The notes: generated by a model not told the origin, from the letters alone. Numbered from the stretch's first letter, positions 8,466-16,128 are shown. The stretch: DNA of 36,032 nt from Melioribacter roseus (GCA_020723165.1 DYJK01000027.1:1-36032); one strand, 5' to 3'. Made by a program: numbers and translations.

Positions 8466-10601
8466 ATGAAATTAAAACCAGTTTTATATTTCGTGACTTT
8501 GTCACTCTGTTTATTTGTAACCGGGATACGTTCACAATCCATTTATGAACCAACCGACCTATCAAAAATTAAATCTTCAATTGAAGAAATGGGAAAGATG
8601 TGGACGTTTGATGCCGTGCCGGTAGATCAATTCGAGAAACTTTACGGTTTCCGTCCAACGGAAGAATGGCTGGATGATGTAATGAAATCAGCCCTCCAAT
8701 TTACAAACGGCTGCTCAGCAGCATTTGTTTCAGAAGATGGATTAATAATGACTAACCATCATTGCGGCAGAAATGTACTACCAGGTTTATCACCGGAAGG
8801 CGAAGATTATTTACAGGATGGCTATTATGCCGATTCATTTGAGAAAGAATTAAAAGTAAAAAATCTGTTTGTTGATCAGTTGATAATGATTGAAGACGTA
8901 ACAAAGGAAGTGATAGATGCGATGAACAGCGGAACATCGGATGTAGAGAAGATTCAGAATAAGAACAAGAAAATTGAAGAACTGCAGAAAAAATATTCCG
9001 ATGAAACCGGTTTGATGTGCCAGGTTGTTCAGTTATACAACGGCGGAAAATTTTCGATGTACGGATACAAACGTTATGATGATATCCGTTTGGTTATGTC
9101 GCCTGATTTCCAGATTGCCTCTACCGGGTGGGATTGGGATAACTTTACATATCCGCGCTACGAGCTGGATTTTATGTTCTTCCGTGCTTATGAAAATGAC
9201 AAGCCGGTTCATACCGATAATTATTTTAAATTCAGCAAGAATGGTGCAGTTGAAGGCGAACCTATTTTCACTGTTGGCAGACCGGGAAGTACACTTAGAC
9301 TTTTATCAGTTGCACAGTTAGAATATTTAAAAGAAAAAACATACAAATACTATCTGGCATTATTTAATGAAGTATATAAAGTTTATTTCGAATTGTTTGA
9401 AGCACACCCAGAGAGATATTCGGAACTATTAAACTCTGTTATGAGCTGGGGAAATGCTCGTAAATCATACGCCGGCCGGTTTATGGGATTGAATGATGAA
9501 ATAGTGATGACAAAGAAAAAAGATTTCGAGAAAAATCTTCGCGCGCAAGTTGAATCTGATCCTGGGCTAAAACAGAAATACGGCCATGTTTGGGATGCGA
9601 TCAAAACCAGTGTTGATGAATTAAAAAGTCTCACCGATGAAGAGATGGCATATAGCATACCAAATTTTTTCAAACCGGAATATTTTAAGATTGCTGAAAG
9701 AGTTATTAAATATGCCGAGCAAATGAAACTTACTGAAGATGAAAGAGAACCCGGCTATAAAAAGGATCAACTCGATTCTACAATTGCTTCAACTTTCCCG
9801 GGTAAGATAGATGTTGAACTCCAAAACAAATTGGTAAGGGCTCATATAAATTACGTAGTTGGAATTCTTGGCGGCGATCATAATCTCACAAAACGATTGT
9901 ATGATGGAAAGAAAGATGAGGAAGCGGCATTGTTAGTTCTTGGAAAATCATCGTTGACCTCTAAAGAACAAATTGACCGGTTGTTAAAAAAATCACCTGA
10001 TGAAATTTTAACAAGCGATGATCCTTTCATCTATTTTTTAAGGAACACACAAAAAAAATTGAATGAGATTCAAACAAAGACAAAAGAGATACGAAGCACG
10101 CTTGCAGTTTTAAATCAATTACTTGGAGAAGCAGCTTATAAGATCTACGGCAATCAAATTCCGCCGGATGCTACAAGTACATTAAGAATTTCGGACGGTG
10201 TAATAAAGGGCTATGAATACAATGGAACAATTGCGCCTGGCAAAACAACTTTCTTCGGTTTATATGATCGCTGGTATTCGTTTGGTAAGAAAGCATATCC
10301 GTGGGGATTGCATCCGCGATGGCAGCAAATTCCACAAGGACTGGATCTTTCTATACCGGTGGCGTTTGCTTCAACAAATGATATTGTTGGCGGTAACTCC
10401 GGCAGTTCTGTTATCAATAAAAATAAAGAAGTAATCGGATTAGTTCACGATGGCAATTTAGAAAGTCTTGCCGGCGATTTTATTTTTCTTGAATCGAACA
10501 ACAGAACTGTAGCAACCGATTCCTGGGGTTTGATGGAATCACTTAAACATGTGTTCAAAACAGAACGACTTGTTAAAGAACTAGAAAACGGTAGGTTGTA
10601 G
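8466..10601 (+). CDS. S46 family dipeptidyl-peptidase (DPP7-like), paralogue 2
   Basis: Second S46 serine peptidase, 711 aa, alignable end to end with the gene at 6181 (shared MGKMW/TGKMW opening, EDGL-MTN-HC, GGKFSMYGYKRYDD, DNFTYPRY, GGNSGS). Signal peptide at residues 1-23. Catalytic residues: His99 in TNHHCGRN, Asp in GWDWDNFTYPR (D223/D225, likely D225), Ser645 in GGNSGSSV. The position 18 after the serine is Gly663 (VHDGN), again the DPP7 type. Differences from paralogue 1 are GWD for GGD before the Asp, SGSS for SGSP after the serine, and an insertion after TNHHC (GRNVLPGLSPEG), so substrate choice may differ. A GGGGT stretch precedes the ATG. The pair is best read as an old tandem duplication with separate transcription. 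Confidence 0.92.
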   Translation: MKLKPVLYFVTLSLCLFVTGIRSQSIYEPTDLSKIKSSIEEMGKMWTFDAVPVDQFEKLYGFRPTEEWLDDVMKSALQFTNGCSAAFVSEDGLIMTNHHCGRNVLPGLSPEGEDYLQDGYYADSFEKELKVKNLFVDQLIMIEDVTKEVIDAMNSGTSDVEKIQNKNKKIEELQKKYSDETGLMCQVVQLYNGGKFSMYGYKRYDDIRLVMSPDFQIASTGWDWDNFTYPRYELDFMFFRAYENDKPVHTDNYFKFSKNGAVEGEPIFTVGRPGSTLRLLSVAQLEYLKEKTYKYYLALFNEVYKVYFELFEAHPERYSELLNSVMSWGNARKSYAGRFMGLNDEIVMTKKKDFEKNLRAQVESDPGLKQKYGHVWDAIKTSVDELKSLTDEEMAYSIPNFFKPEYFKIAERVIKYAEQMKLTEDEREPGYKKDQLDSTIASTFPGKIDVELQNKLVRAHINYVVGILGGDHNLTKRLYDGKKDEEAALLVLGKSSLTSKEQIDRLLKKSPDEILTSDDPFIYFLRNTQKKLNEIQTKTKEIRSTLAVLNQLLGEAAYKIYGNQIPPDATSTLRISDGVIKGYEYNGTIAPGKTTFFGLYDRWYSFGKKAYPWGLHPRWQQIPQGLDLSIPVAFASTNDIVGGNSGSSVINKNKEVIGLVHDGNLESLAGDFIFLESNNRTVATDSWGLMESLKHVFKTERLVKELENGRL

Positions 10602-10606
10602 AATAA

Positions 10607-10632
10607 TGTAGGACAGATTTCCAATCTGTCCT
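10607..10632 (+). repeat. TGTA-led 9-3-9 hairpin element
   Basis: TGTA (10607-10610), a 9-base arm (10611-10619), loop TCC, and a perfect 9-base complementary arm (10623-10631). This exact geometry recurs at 12269-12293 and 12336-12360 with different arm sequences. It is followed by TTAAAACTTTTTT and sits six bases after the S46 stop, so it may also act as a terminator. Confidence 0.7.
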
Positions 10633-10686
10633 TAAAACTTTTTTCCGGCGGCAGATGTTATAAGATAAAATGGGAAAGGATTATGA

Positions 10687-10887
10687 ATGCAGAATCAGCA
10701 AACACCGGAAACCGTTTCTCCGTGTAACGGAAAATGCGTGATGGATAGTAAAACAAATTTGTGTTCGGGATGTTTTAGAACTATTGAAGAAATTATTGGA
10801 TGGATATCATTTTCTGATAAACAAAAGTTTGAAATATTAACAAGTGTAGCCGAGAGAAAACGGAAATTATTACACAGTAGGAATTAA
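10687..10887 (+). CDS. DUF1289 small cysteine-rich protein
   Basis: A 66-aa DUF1289 protein. It has the family pattern SPCNGKC...LCSGCFRTIEEI-W, with C13, C17, C26 and C29 as a likely metal or Fe-S site and the family's conserved tryptophan after it. DUF1289 members are small cytoplasmic proteins without an established function. The ribosome site AAAGGA lies six bases before the ATG at 10687; another ATG four bases upstream opens a different, short frame. The stop is one base from the start of the corrinoid adenosyltransferase, so the two are co-transcribed, but the co-location alone does not prove a B12 role. Confidence 0.88.
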   Translation: MQNQQTPETVSPCNGKCVMDSKTNLCSGCFRTIEEIIGWISFSDKQKFEILTSVAERKRKLLHSRN

Positions 10888-10888
10888 T

Positions 10889-11425
10889 TTGAGCCGCAAA
10901 TTAGAGAAAGGTTTTATTCAACTTTATACTGGAAACGGAAAAGGAAAAACAACAGCCGCAATTGGGCAAGCTGTTAGAGCAGCCGGATATGGATTGAAAA
11001 CTTACATAGTTCAATTCATGAAAGAATATCCTTATAATGAGTTGAACAGCTTGAAAAATTTATCAGATTGGATAACCATTGAACAAGTGTGCAAAGACGA
11101 TTTTGTTTTCAGAAAGGAAAAACCACCGCAAGAAGAAATTGATAAAGCTGACAATGCGTTGATAAAAGCCAAAGATAAAATGTGCAGCGGCAGTTATGAT
11201 ATAATAATACTTGATGAGGTCTTCGTTTCAATATATTTCGGATTATTAAAAACAGATACTATACTTGAATTTATCAACGGCAAACCGGAAAATGCTGAAT
11301 TAATTTTAACCGGCAGATATGCACCTCAAGAAATAATCGACCAAGCCGATTTAGTAACCGAGATGAAAGAAATTAAACATTATTACACGAAAGGAGTTTT
11401 AGCAAGAAGAGGCATAGAATCATGA
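10889..11425 (+). CDS. cobO: Cob(I)yrinic acid a,c-diamide adenosyltransferase
   Basis: CobA/CobO/BtuR-type corrinoid adenosyltransferase, which moves the 5'-deoxyadenosyl group of ATP onto cob(I)alamin precursors to make adenosylcobalamin. 178 aa, typical for the family. The P-loop variant GNGKGKTT is at residues 15-22, a Walker B-like strand DIIILDEV at 104-111, and the C-terminal signature KHYYTKGVLARRGIE at about 164-177. The start is TTG at 10889, one base after the DUF1289 stop and behind AGGA. Its 3' end overlaps the HAD gene by four bases (ATGA). No other B12 gene or cobalamin riboswitch is visible, so salvage rather than full synthesis is possible. Confidence 0.92.
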   Translation: MSRKLEKGFIQLYTGNGKGKTTAAIGQAVRAAGYGLKTYIVQFMKEYPYNELNSLKNLSDWITIEQVCKDDFVFRKEKPPQEEIDKADNALIKAKDKMCSGSYDIIILDEVFVSIYFGLLKTDTILEFINGKPENAELILTGRYAPQEIIDQADLVTEMKEIKHYYTKGVLARRGIES

Positions 11426-12186
11426 ATCCATTATTGATTGACCTTGATGGTGTGCTGAGGATTAATAACCGTCCGGCGCCTAACGTAAAAGAATTTCTGG
11501 ATTTTATTACGGATAGAAAAATAAATGCATGCATTGTGAGCAACTCTACTTTATCTACCTCGGAAGATGTTTACGAGTTCTTTAAATTTTTCGGTATCGA
11601 AACAAAAATACCGATTATGACTGCATCATCCGCAGCAGCTATTTATGCAAAGCAGAATTACAAACATGTAGCAGTTTACTGTGAAGAAAGAGTAAAAAGA
11701 ATTTTTTATGAAATATTGGATTATAAAAATCCGGAAGCTGTTATTATTGGAGATTACGGCAAACGGTGGGATTTCAAAACGATGAATGAAATATTTGTGC
11801 ATGTTTTCAATGGTGCCGATCTAATAGCGATGCAGAAGAATCGTTACTGGGAAACTGCCGCCGATGGAATTCTACTCGATGCCGGTCCATTTGTTACTGC
11901 AATCGAATATGCTACTAATAAACAAGCCACGCTAATCGGTAAACCCTCACCGTTTTATTTTCATGCAGCTTTGAAAATTTTGGGATATCAGAAAGATGAA
12001 AAATTCATGATGATTGGCGACGATCTTGAAACTGATATTAAAGGTGCACAAGAATTAGGCAGCAAAGCGATGTTAATCTACACCGGAAAAACTAAGTATC
12101 CTCTTTCCCAGGCGGTAAAAACAAAACCGGATTTTGAAGCCATGAATTTGGCTGATGCAATGAAAATATTAGGATTGTTAGATTAA
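11422..12186 (+). CDS. HAD-IIA family phosphatase
   Basis: Haloacid dehalogenase-fold hydrolase of the IIA subfamily (NagD / LHPP-like). 254 aa. Motif I is DLDGV with nucleophile D7 and acid/base D9; motif II ends at S40 (IVSNST); motif III K174 (LIGKPSP); motif IV GDDLETD with D200, D201 and D205. The large type II cap lies between motifs II and III. Likely substrates are small phosphorylated metabolites; none can be named. Translation is coupled to the adenosyltransferase through a four-base overlap, making it the last gene of the DUF1289-cobO-HAD operon. Confidence 0.88.
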   Translation: MNPLLIDLDGVLRINNRPAPNVKEFLDFITDRKINACIVSNSTLSTSEDVYEFFKFFGIETKIPIMTASSAAAIYAKQNYKHVAVYCEERVKRIFYEILDYKNPEAVIIGDYGKRWDFKTMNEIFVHVFNGADLIAMQKNRYWETAADGILLDAGPFVTAIEYATNKQATLIGKPSPFYFHAALKILGYQKDEKFMMIGDDLETDIKGAQELGSKAMLIYTGKTKYPLSQAVKTKPDFEAMNLADAMKILGLLD

Positions 12187-12268
12187 ACAAAAATGATATT
12201 TATTATTACTTAAAATAAATTTGAATTCTAATAACTATCTGCTTTAGCAGACAGTGTAAAATTAAATC

Positions 12269-12293
12269 TGTAGGGCGATTCGCTGAATCGCCC
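12269..12293 (+). repeat. TGTA-led 9-3-9 hairpin element
   Basis: TGTA followed by arm GGGCGATTC (12273-12281), loop GCT, and arm GAATCGCCC (12285-12293). It has the same lead and the same arm and loop lengths as 10607-10632. It also has the same loop as 12336-12360. Confidence 0.75.
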
Positions 12294-12335
12294 ATGCTAA
12301 TATTCATTAAATTCACAATTGTATTTGCCCTAAAT

Positions 12336-12360
12336 GGTCGAAACAGCGTTTCGACCTACA
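12336..12360 (-). repeat. TGTA-led 9-3-9 hairpin element, reverse orientation
   Basis: Read on the minus strand: TGTA (12360-12357), arm GGTCGAAAC, loop GCT, arm GTTTCGACC. Compared with 12269-12293, the arms differ at several places, and each change is matched by a change in the opposite arm, so pairing is kept. It faces the other element across 42 bases. Confidence 0.75.
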
Positions 12361-12564
12361 ATTTTCACACAGTCTCTAAAGCAGACGGATAAAGACAGAA
12401 AAGAAAACACGGGCTTTAGCCCCCTCAATGCTAATGTTGTAGCTAAAACCAAAATATTATCGTTCTTTTTTTGGATTCTGTCAGTTTGGCGAAGCCATTC
12501 CTTCGGAAAAAACTGGCGGTAGGTTTTTAGTTTTAGCCGCATATTTTGTAACTGATGCAGCTAA

Positions 12565-13605
12565 TTACTTTTTCCTTTCGTACGCTAAATCAACAATCAT
12601 TTTTAAAGTTTTTCGATATGAATGCCCGGCGTGTTTTGCAGAGCGCATAAACCCGGCACCCTCTTGTAGATCAGGATTTGGATTTACTTCAAGCACATAC
12701 AGTTTATTGTCTTTTTGAGAGAGACGCATATCAACACGAGCATAATCCCGGCAGCCGACTGCTTTAACGCATTGCAAAGCCATCTGCTCTGCTTCTAATT
12801 GTATCTTTTCGGGTAATTGTGCCGGGCAAATTGGAATTGTTTTATGATATGCTTCATGATGCGGATCCCACTTTGCCTGAAAACTAACTATTGGATGAAG
12901 ATTATCGGGCATTTTTGAAAAATCGATTTCACTAATCGGTAAAACTTTTAATTCTTTATCACCGAAAACTGCAACGTTTAATTCTCTTCCTAAAATAAAT
13001 TCTTCTACCAAAGCCGGCTGTTTGAATGAGTTGAAAACATATTCTACACGTTTCTTTAACGCATCTACGTTATAAACGATTGCATCGTTGTCGATTCCTA
13101 CGCTAGCATCTTCCCACGCCGGTTTTACAATAAGCGGGTAGATCAAACCAAGCCGGAATGAACGATCCATAGTTTTAATTATTTTGTATCGCGGAGTTCG
13201 TATTCCAAGAGAACTTAAAATTCGTTTGGTCAAAGTTTTATTCTGGCACGTTCCCAATGCCATTGGGGGGGCACCGGTGTAGGCAACATTCAACAATTCA
13301 AGAAGCCCGGTAAAATTCATTTCGAGCCGGGGCTGGTCCTTGTAAAGTTCAACTAAGTTAAACACGACATCCGGTTTGTTTTTATCATAATCTTTTATAA
13401 ACACATTGATATTGTCCATTATATTCAAGGTATAAGCATCATAACCGGATTTTCTAAGTGCTGCCGCCATGGCTTCGAATTCTGTAATCGGGTCGATCCC
13501 TTCAAGGTCAAAATAGGGCTTAAATTCAAGGTCCACTCCTTTCTTTTTCTTCTTCTTTTTATAAATCTCCGGGTTGGCTTCGTTATAAACTATGGCGACT
13601 TTCAT
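12565..13605 (-). CDS. ATP-grasp protein, D-Ala-D-Ala ligase-like
   Basis: ATP-grasp carboxylate-amine ligase related to D-alanine-D-alanine ligase; it would activate a carboxylate as acyl phosphate and join it to an amine. 346 aa. The C-terminal metal and ATP site is visible as D292 (ARVDMR), E306 and N308 (LEVNPNP), and the nucleotide-binding strands as PLIVKPAWEDASVGI and PALVEEFILGRELNVAV. The N-terminus differs from true Ddl: it lacks the GG-SxEHxVS loop, starts MKVAIVYNEANPEIY and then has seven lysines (K16-K22). That argues against a housekeeping Ddl and for a dipeptide or peptide-modifying ligase. The gene is divergent from the C39-like gene at 13700 with 94 bases between them, so the two may share control. 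Fold certain, substrate unknown. Confidence 0.85.
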   Translation of the reverse strand: MKVAIVYNEANPEIYKKKKKKKGVDLEFKPYFDLEGIDPITEFEAMAAALRKSGYDAYTLNIMDNINVFIKDYDKNKPDVVFNLVELYKDQPRLEMNFTGLLELLNVAYTGAPPMALGTCQNKTLTKRILSSLGIRTPRYKIIKTMDRSFRLGLIYPLIVKPAWEDASVGIDNDAIVYNVDALKKRVEYVFNSFKQPALVEEFILGRELNVAVFGDKELKVLPISEIDFSKMPDNLHPIVSFQAKWDPHHEAYHKTIPICPAQLPEKIQLEAEQMALQCVKAVGCRDYARVDMRLSQKDNKLYVLEVNPNPDLQEGAGFMRSAKHAGHSYRKTLKMIVDLAYERKK

Positions 13606-13640
13606 TTTTACCCTAAAAATTTTTACTAAAGGTAAACAAA

Positions 13641-13674
13641 TTTGTTTTGCATTTCAAAAGTTTTGTTATTTTTG
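13641..13674 (+). promoter_or_regulatory. Bacteroidota-type promoter for the C39-like gene
   Basis: TATTTTTG at 13667-13674 fits the Bacteroidota -7 element TAnnTTTG exactly. Upstream TTTG copies at 13641-13644 and 13646-13649 lie 22 and 17 bases away, around the usual spacing of about 19-21. The untranslated leader would be about 20 bases, with TAGGAAG before the ATG at 13700. Confidence 0.5.
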
Positions 13675-13699
13675 CCCCGACCCGTAATAGGAAGATGAA

Positions 13700-14536
13700 A
13701 TGAGTTTTTATCCCCAGCCAAATAAATACCAGTGCGGACCGTTCGCATTGAAGTATGCTTTGGTGATGCTTGGAATTTTTAAAGACGAAGATCAACTTGG
13801 AATTATTGCCGGCAGTACATGGTGGGCTGGTACAGATGAATTTGGTTTGGCACGCGCTGCACGCCGGTTTGAATGTAAGATGAAACATTTTCAATCGAGC
13901 AATCCTAACGATGCTCGCCGTATGGTAATGAATGAACTTAAGAAAGGTCATCCTTGCATTTTGAGTGTTAAGAATTGGGAACACTGGAATACGGTGGTCA
14001 GTTATCAAAAAGGGAAGTATGTTGTTATCGACAGCGAACTCGATAAAGTTGTTTCGGTGCAGACATCTACGCAGCTTTTAAGAAACTGGAAGTATATTGA
14101 AAAGGGAACGGACATTCGCAGTTACGACGGCTATGCATTAATACCCAAATTTAAAGTAACAACACGTGCTAAGTTTACACCTGAAAAAGCAAAGTATTTG
14201 ATGTACGATAAGAACGAAGACCTCGCAAAGAAATTTGATCAATATACAAACGATTTAATAAACATTTGTAATCCACGTACAAAATTGAGTTTTAACTTTA
14301 TAACGTTTTCGGAATTTCTCAGACGCAACGAACAGAACCTGATTAAACGTGTCGCCAACTGGCACGGTGAGCCGACATATTCCGAACTGAAAAAAATTCT
14401 TACCAATATGAAATTTGTTGCCGATGTGTATGATTTGATTGTCCCCGAAGATGAAGAAAAGAAAGCTGCGATAGATGTAGCATCTCTGCTTATGATGTAT
14501 GCTTGCGGCAAATACGGAATGACGCCGATTTATTGA
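13700..14536 (+). CDS. C39-like papain-fold protein
   Basis: A 278-aa protein whose first 120 residues match the peptidase C39-like papain fold. The oxyanion Gln and nucleophile are Q11 and C12 in YQCGPFALKYAL, the His is H95 in NWEHWNTVV, and D111 (VVIDSELD) fits the third position. No leader, signal peptide, membrane segment or ABC domain is seen, so it is a free cytoplasmic protein rather than a bacteriocin transporter. Residues about 150-278 form a helical extension I do not recognise. It has its own TAnnTTTG promoter and GGAAG ribosome site. It is divergent from an ATP-grasp ligase, which suggests the pair makes and cuts, or makes and modifies, a peptide or isopeptide bond; that link is inference. 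Catalytic activity is likely because the residues are intact. Confidence 0.78.
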   Translation: MSFYPQPNKYQCGPFALKYALVMLGIFKDEDQLGIIAGSTWWAGTDEFGLARAARRFECKMKHFQSSNPNDARRMVMNELKKGHPCILSVKNWEHWNTVVSYQKGKYVVIDSELDKVVSVQTSTQLLRNWKYIEKGTDIRSYDGYALIPKFKVTTRAKFTPEKAKYLMYDKNEDLAKKFDQYTNDLINICNPRTKLSFNFITFSEFLRRNEQNLIKRVANWHGEPTYSELKKILTNMKFVADVYDLIVPEDEEKKAAIDVASLLMMYACGKYGMTPIY

Positions 14537-14558
14537 TTTACGAATTGTTAATCTTTTT

Positions 14559-14596
14559 CTCTGTGTTTCTCTGTGAATACTTTGTGATACTCTGTG
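14559..14596 (+). repeat. Short tandem CTCTGTG-type repeats
   Basis: Four copies of CTCTGTG or CTTTGTG start at about 14559, 14569, 14580 and 14590, that is every 10-11 bases. An A-run follows. They lie in the 196-base gap before the isochorismatase gene. I recall similar CTCTGTG-rich intergenic stretches in many environmental bacterial genomes. No gene is visible in the rest of the gap. Confidence 0.5.
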
Positions 14597-14732
14597 AAAA
14601 AAATTCCTTAACAATGGCTAGAGAGAAATTTTAAATACACGTTGATTGAGTCTCCAATATTTAAATATAGCTCCACCGTTAGTATGAAAAACCAGAAACA
14701 ATTAGGCCATTTAACAATAGAACAACTCAACC

Positions 14733-15290
14733 ATGATTAAACACTCAAGACTATTACAAAAAGAAAACACTGCTCTGCTTGTTATCGATATCCAGGAAAG
14801 ACTCCTCCCGGTTATTCACGAAAGTGAACGTGTAATTCAGAATACGATTAAATTGATTAACGGATTTAAAATTCTAAATTCACCTATCTACTATACCGAA
14901 CAATATCCAAAAGGATTAGGTGAAACAGAGAAAAGAATAAAGGAAGCATTGGGAGAAACTAAAGCATACACAAAAATGAGTTTCAGTTGTTCCGGCGCTT
15001 CCGGATTATTTGAGGAGTTGGAACAAAATAATATTAAGCAAGTTGTTGTATGCGGAGTGGAATCGCATGTGTGTGTTATGCAGACCGTTCTCGATTTAAT
15101 TGCCAATGATTTTTTAGTTTACATTGCATCGGACGCAGTTTCATCGCGTAGAGAATTTGATTGCCGCGTCGCGTTGAACAGAATGGAAAGAAACGGGGCG
15201 GAAATTACGCTTACTGAATCAATCCTTTTTGAAATGCTTGAGGTTTGTGGTACAGATGAATTTAGAGCTATATCTAAACTAGTGAAGTGA
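14733..15290 (+). CDS. Isochorismatase-family cysteine hydrolase
   Basis: Cysteine hydrolase of the isochorismatase superfamily, 185 aa, cytoplasmic. The D-K-C triad is complete: D19 in VIDIQERL, K81 in YTKMSFS, and C114 in GVESHVCVMQT. The family covers nicotinamidases, isochorismatases, N-carbamoyl hydrolases and many of unknown substrate; the zinc-binding D-x-H set of nicotinamidases is not apparent, and the sequence resembles the YcaC-like or generic hydrolase group. No enterobactin, menaquinone or NAD genes are near. The ATG at 14733 lacks a clear ribosome site. It ends four bases from the stop of the convergent PAP2 gene. Confidence 0.88.
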   Translation: MIKHSRLLQKENTALLVIDIQERLLPVIHESERVIQNTIKLINGFKILNSPIYYTEQYPKGLGETEKRIKEALGETKAYTKMSFSCSGASGLFEELEQNNIKQVVVCGVESHVCVMQTVLDLIANDFLVYIASDAVSSRREFDCRVALNRMERNGAEITLTESILFEMLEVCGTDEFRAISKLVK

Positions 15291-15294
15291 TGTG

Positions 15295-16128
15295 TTATAA
15301 TTTTAAGTTTACAGACATTCCCAATAAATTACCGCCGCTGAAAAAATTTAAATGATGAAGAAATCCTTCGGTATCCCCACAACAGTTGTTGTAGACAATC
15401 ATAGAGATCAGGGTACCAACAGCCGCGCCTACAACTACATCGCTTAAATAATGTTTCTTGTCGCGGATTCTGCTATAGCCAACATAACCAGCCCATCCGT
15501 AAAGCGTGGAAAACGATACGACATTAAAAGTAGTTTTCAGAAAAGGATTATCTTTTGTTAAACTCCAATTGTCGTACAAATCGTTCAGCTCGAGAAATAA
15601 GTAAGTAGATGCTGCAAAAGTTGTGGATGTATGACCGCTGAAAAAACTTCTGTTGTCGCTCCCGTCGGGTCTTTCACGGTTGGTAATACTTTTTACTATC
15701 TCGGTAATAGTGTAAGTATAAATCAACGATTTCTGGAATAAGAAAATTCTTTTGTAATCTTCTTGGGTAATGTCTGTATTTGTAAAAATGTTTAGAGATG
15801 CGGTAACAAATAATCGCGAGTAGAAAACCGTACGCGGAAAAATGTCTTGATCGATGCTGCCGAAAGATTCGCTTCCGTTTAATCCAACCGTTTGTGAAAA
15901 ATTTTTTTCAAATGAGGAAGGGCTTATAACCAACTGCTTATTAAAATCATTTCTATAAATATATGCTGCTGCAATAGGGATATCATACCATTTAACTACA
16001 GACTGCAAAGCGCCGGTAATATTATCAGAAGTGTTTGAAAGTCTTTCAGTAAAATGATTACTCTGTGCAATTAATTGAACATTAAATGCTGTTGAAAAAA
16101 CAACGACAGATATCAAATACTTCTTCAT
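15295..16128 (-). CDS. PAP2-family membrane or periplasmic phosphatase
   Basis: Phosphatidic acid phosphatase type 2 superfamily enzyme, 277 aa from the ATG at 16128. A longer in-frame opening to 16185 would run into the upstream CotH gene, while the chosen start gives a signal sequence (MKKYLISVVVFSTAFNV). The three PAP2 motifs are present: K146-x6-R153-P154, S164-G165-H166 (FFSGHTS), and S219-R220-x5-H226-x3-D230 (SRIRDKKHYLSD). H166 and H226 would be the catalytic pair, with the site facing the periplasm. The substrate may be a lipid phosphate, a small phosphate ester or polyprenyl diphosphate. It is the last gene of a three-gene operon, one base after the CotH stop. Confidence 0.9.
   Translation of the reverse strand: MKKYLISVVVFSTAFNVQLIAQSNHFTERLSNTSDNITGALQSVVKWYDIPIAAAYIYRNDFNKQLVISPSSFEKNFSQTVGLNGSESFGSIDQDIFPRTVFYSRLFVTASLNIFTNTDITQEDYKRIFLFQKSLIYTYTITEIVKSITNRERPDGSDNRSFFSGHTSTTFAASTYLFLELNDLYDNWSLTKDNPFLKTTFNVVSFSTLYGWAGYVGYSRIRDKKHYLSDVVVGAAVGTLISMIVYNNCCGDTEGFLHHLNFFSGGNLLGMSVNLKL

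Larger units (their letters stand above)
12187..12564. other. Intergenic cluster of palindromic elements
   Basis: There is no credible gene here. Short open frames on both strands arise from the palindromes. From left to right: TCTGC-TTTA-GCAGA (12238-12251), two 9-3-9 hairpins (12269-12293 and 12336-12360, listed separately), GTCTCTAAAGCAGAC, an imperfect stem near 12373, GGGC-TTTA-GCCC (12411-12422), and a longer stem joining CTAAAACC (near 12444) to GGTTTTTAG (near 12522). The region separates the convergent HAD gene and ATP-grasp gene. Confidence 0.7.

Noticed and set aside
10889-11425. Possible cobalamin riboswitch or larger B12 cluster around the adenosyltransferase
   Set aside because: The upstream gap holds only a short hairpin and the DUF1289 gene; no B12-box-like leader or other cob genes are present.
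12330-12542. Open frames of 62-70 codons on both strands
   Set aside because: They arise from the palindromic cluster and carry no protein features.
13700-14536. C39 peptidase as part of a bacteriocin exporter
   Set aside because: No ABC or membrane domain, no transporter and no GG-leader peptide nearby.
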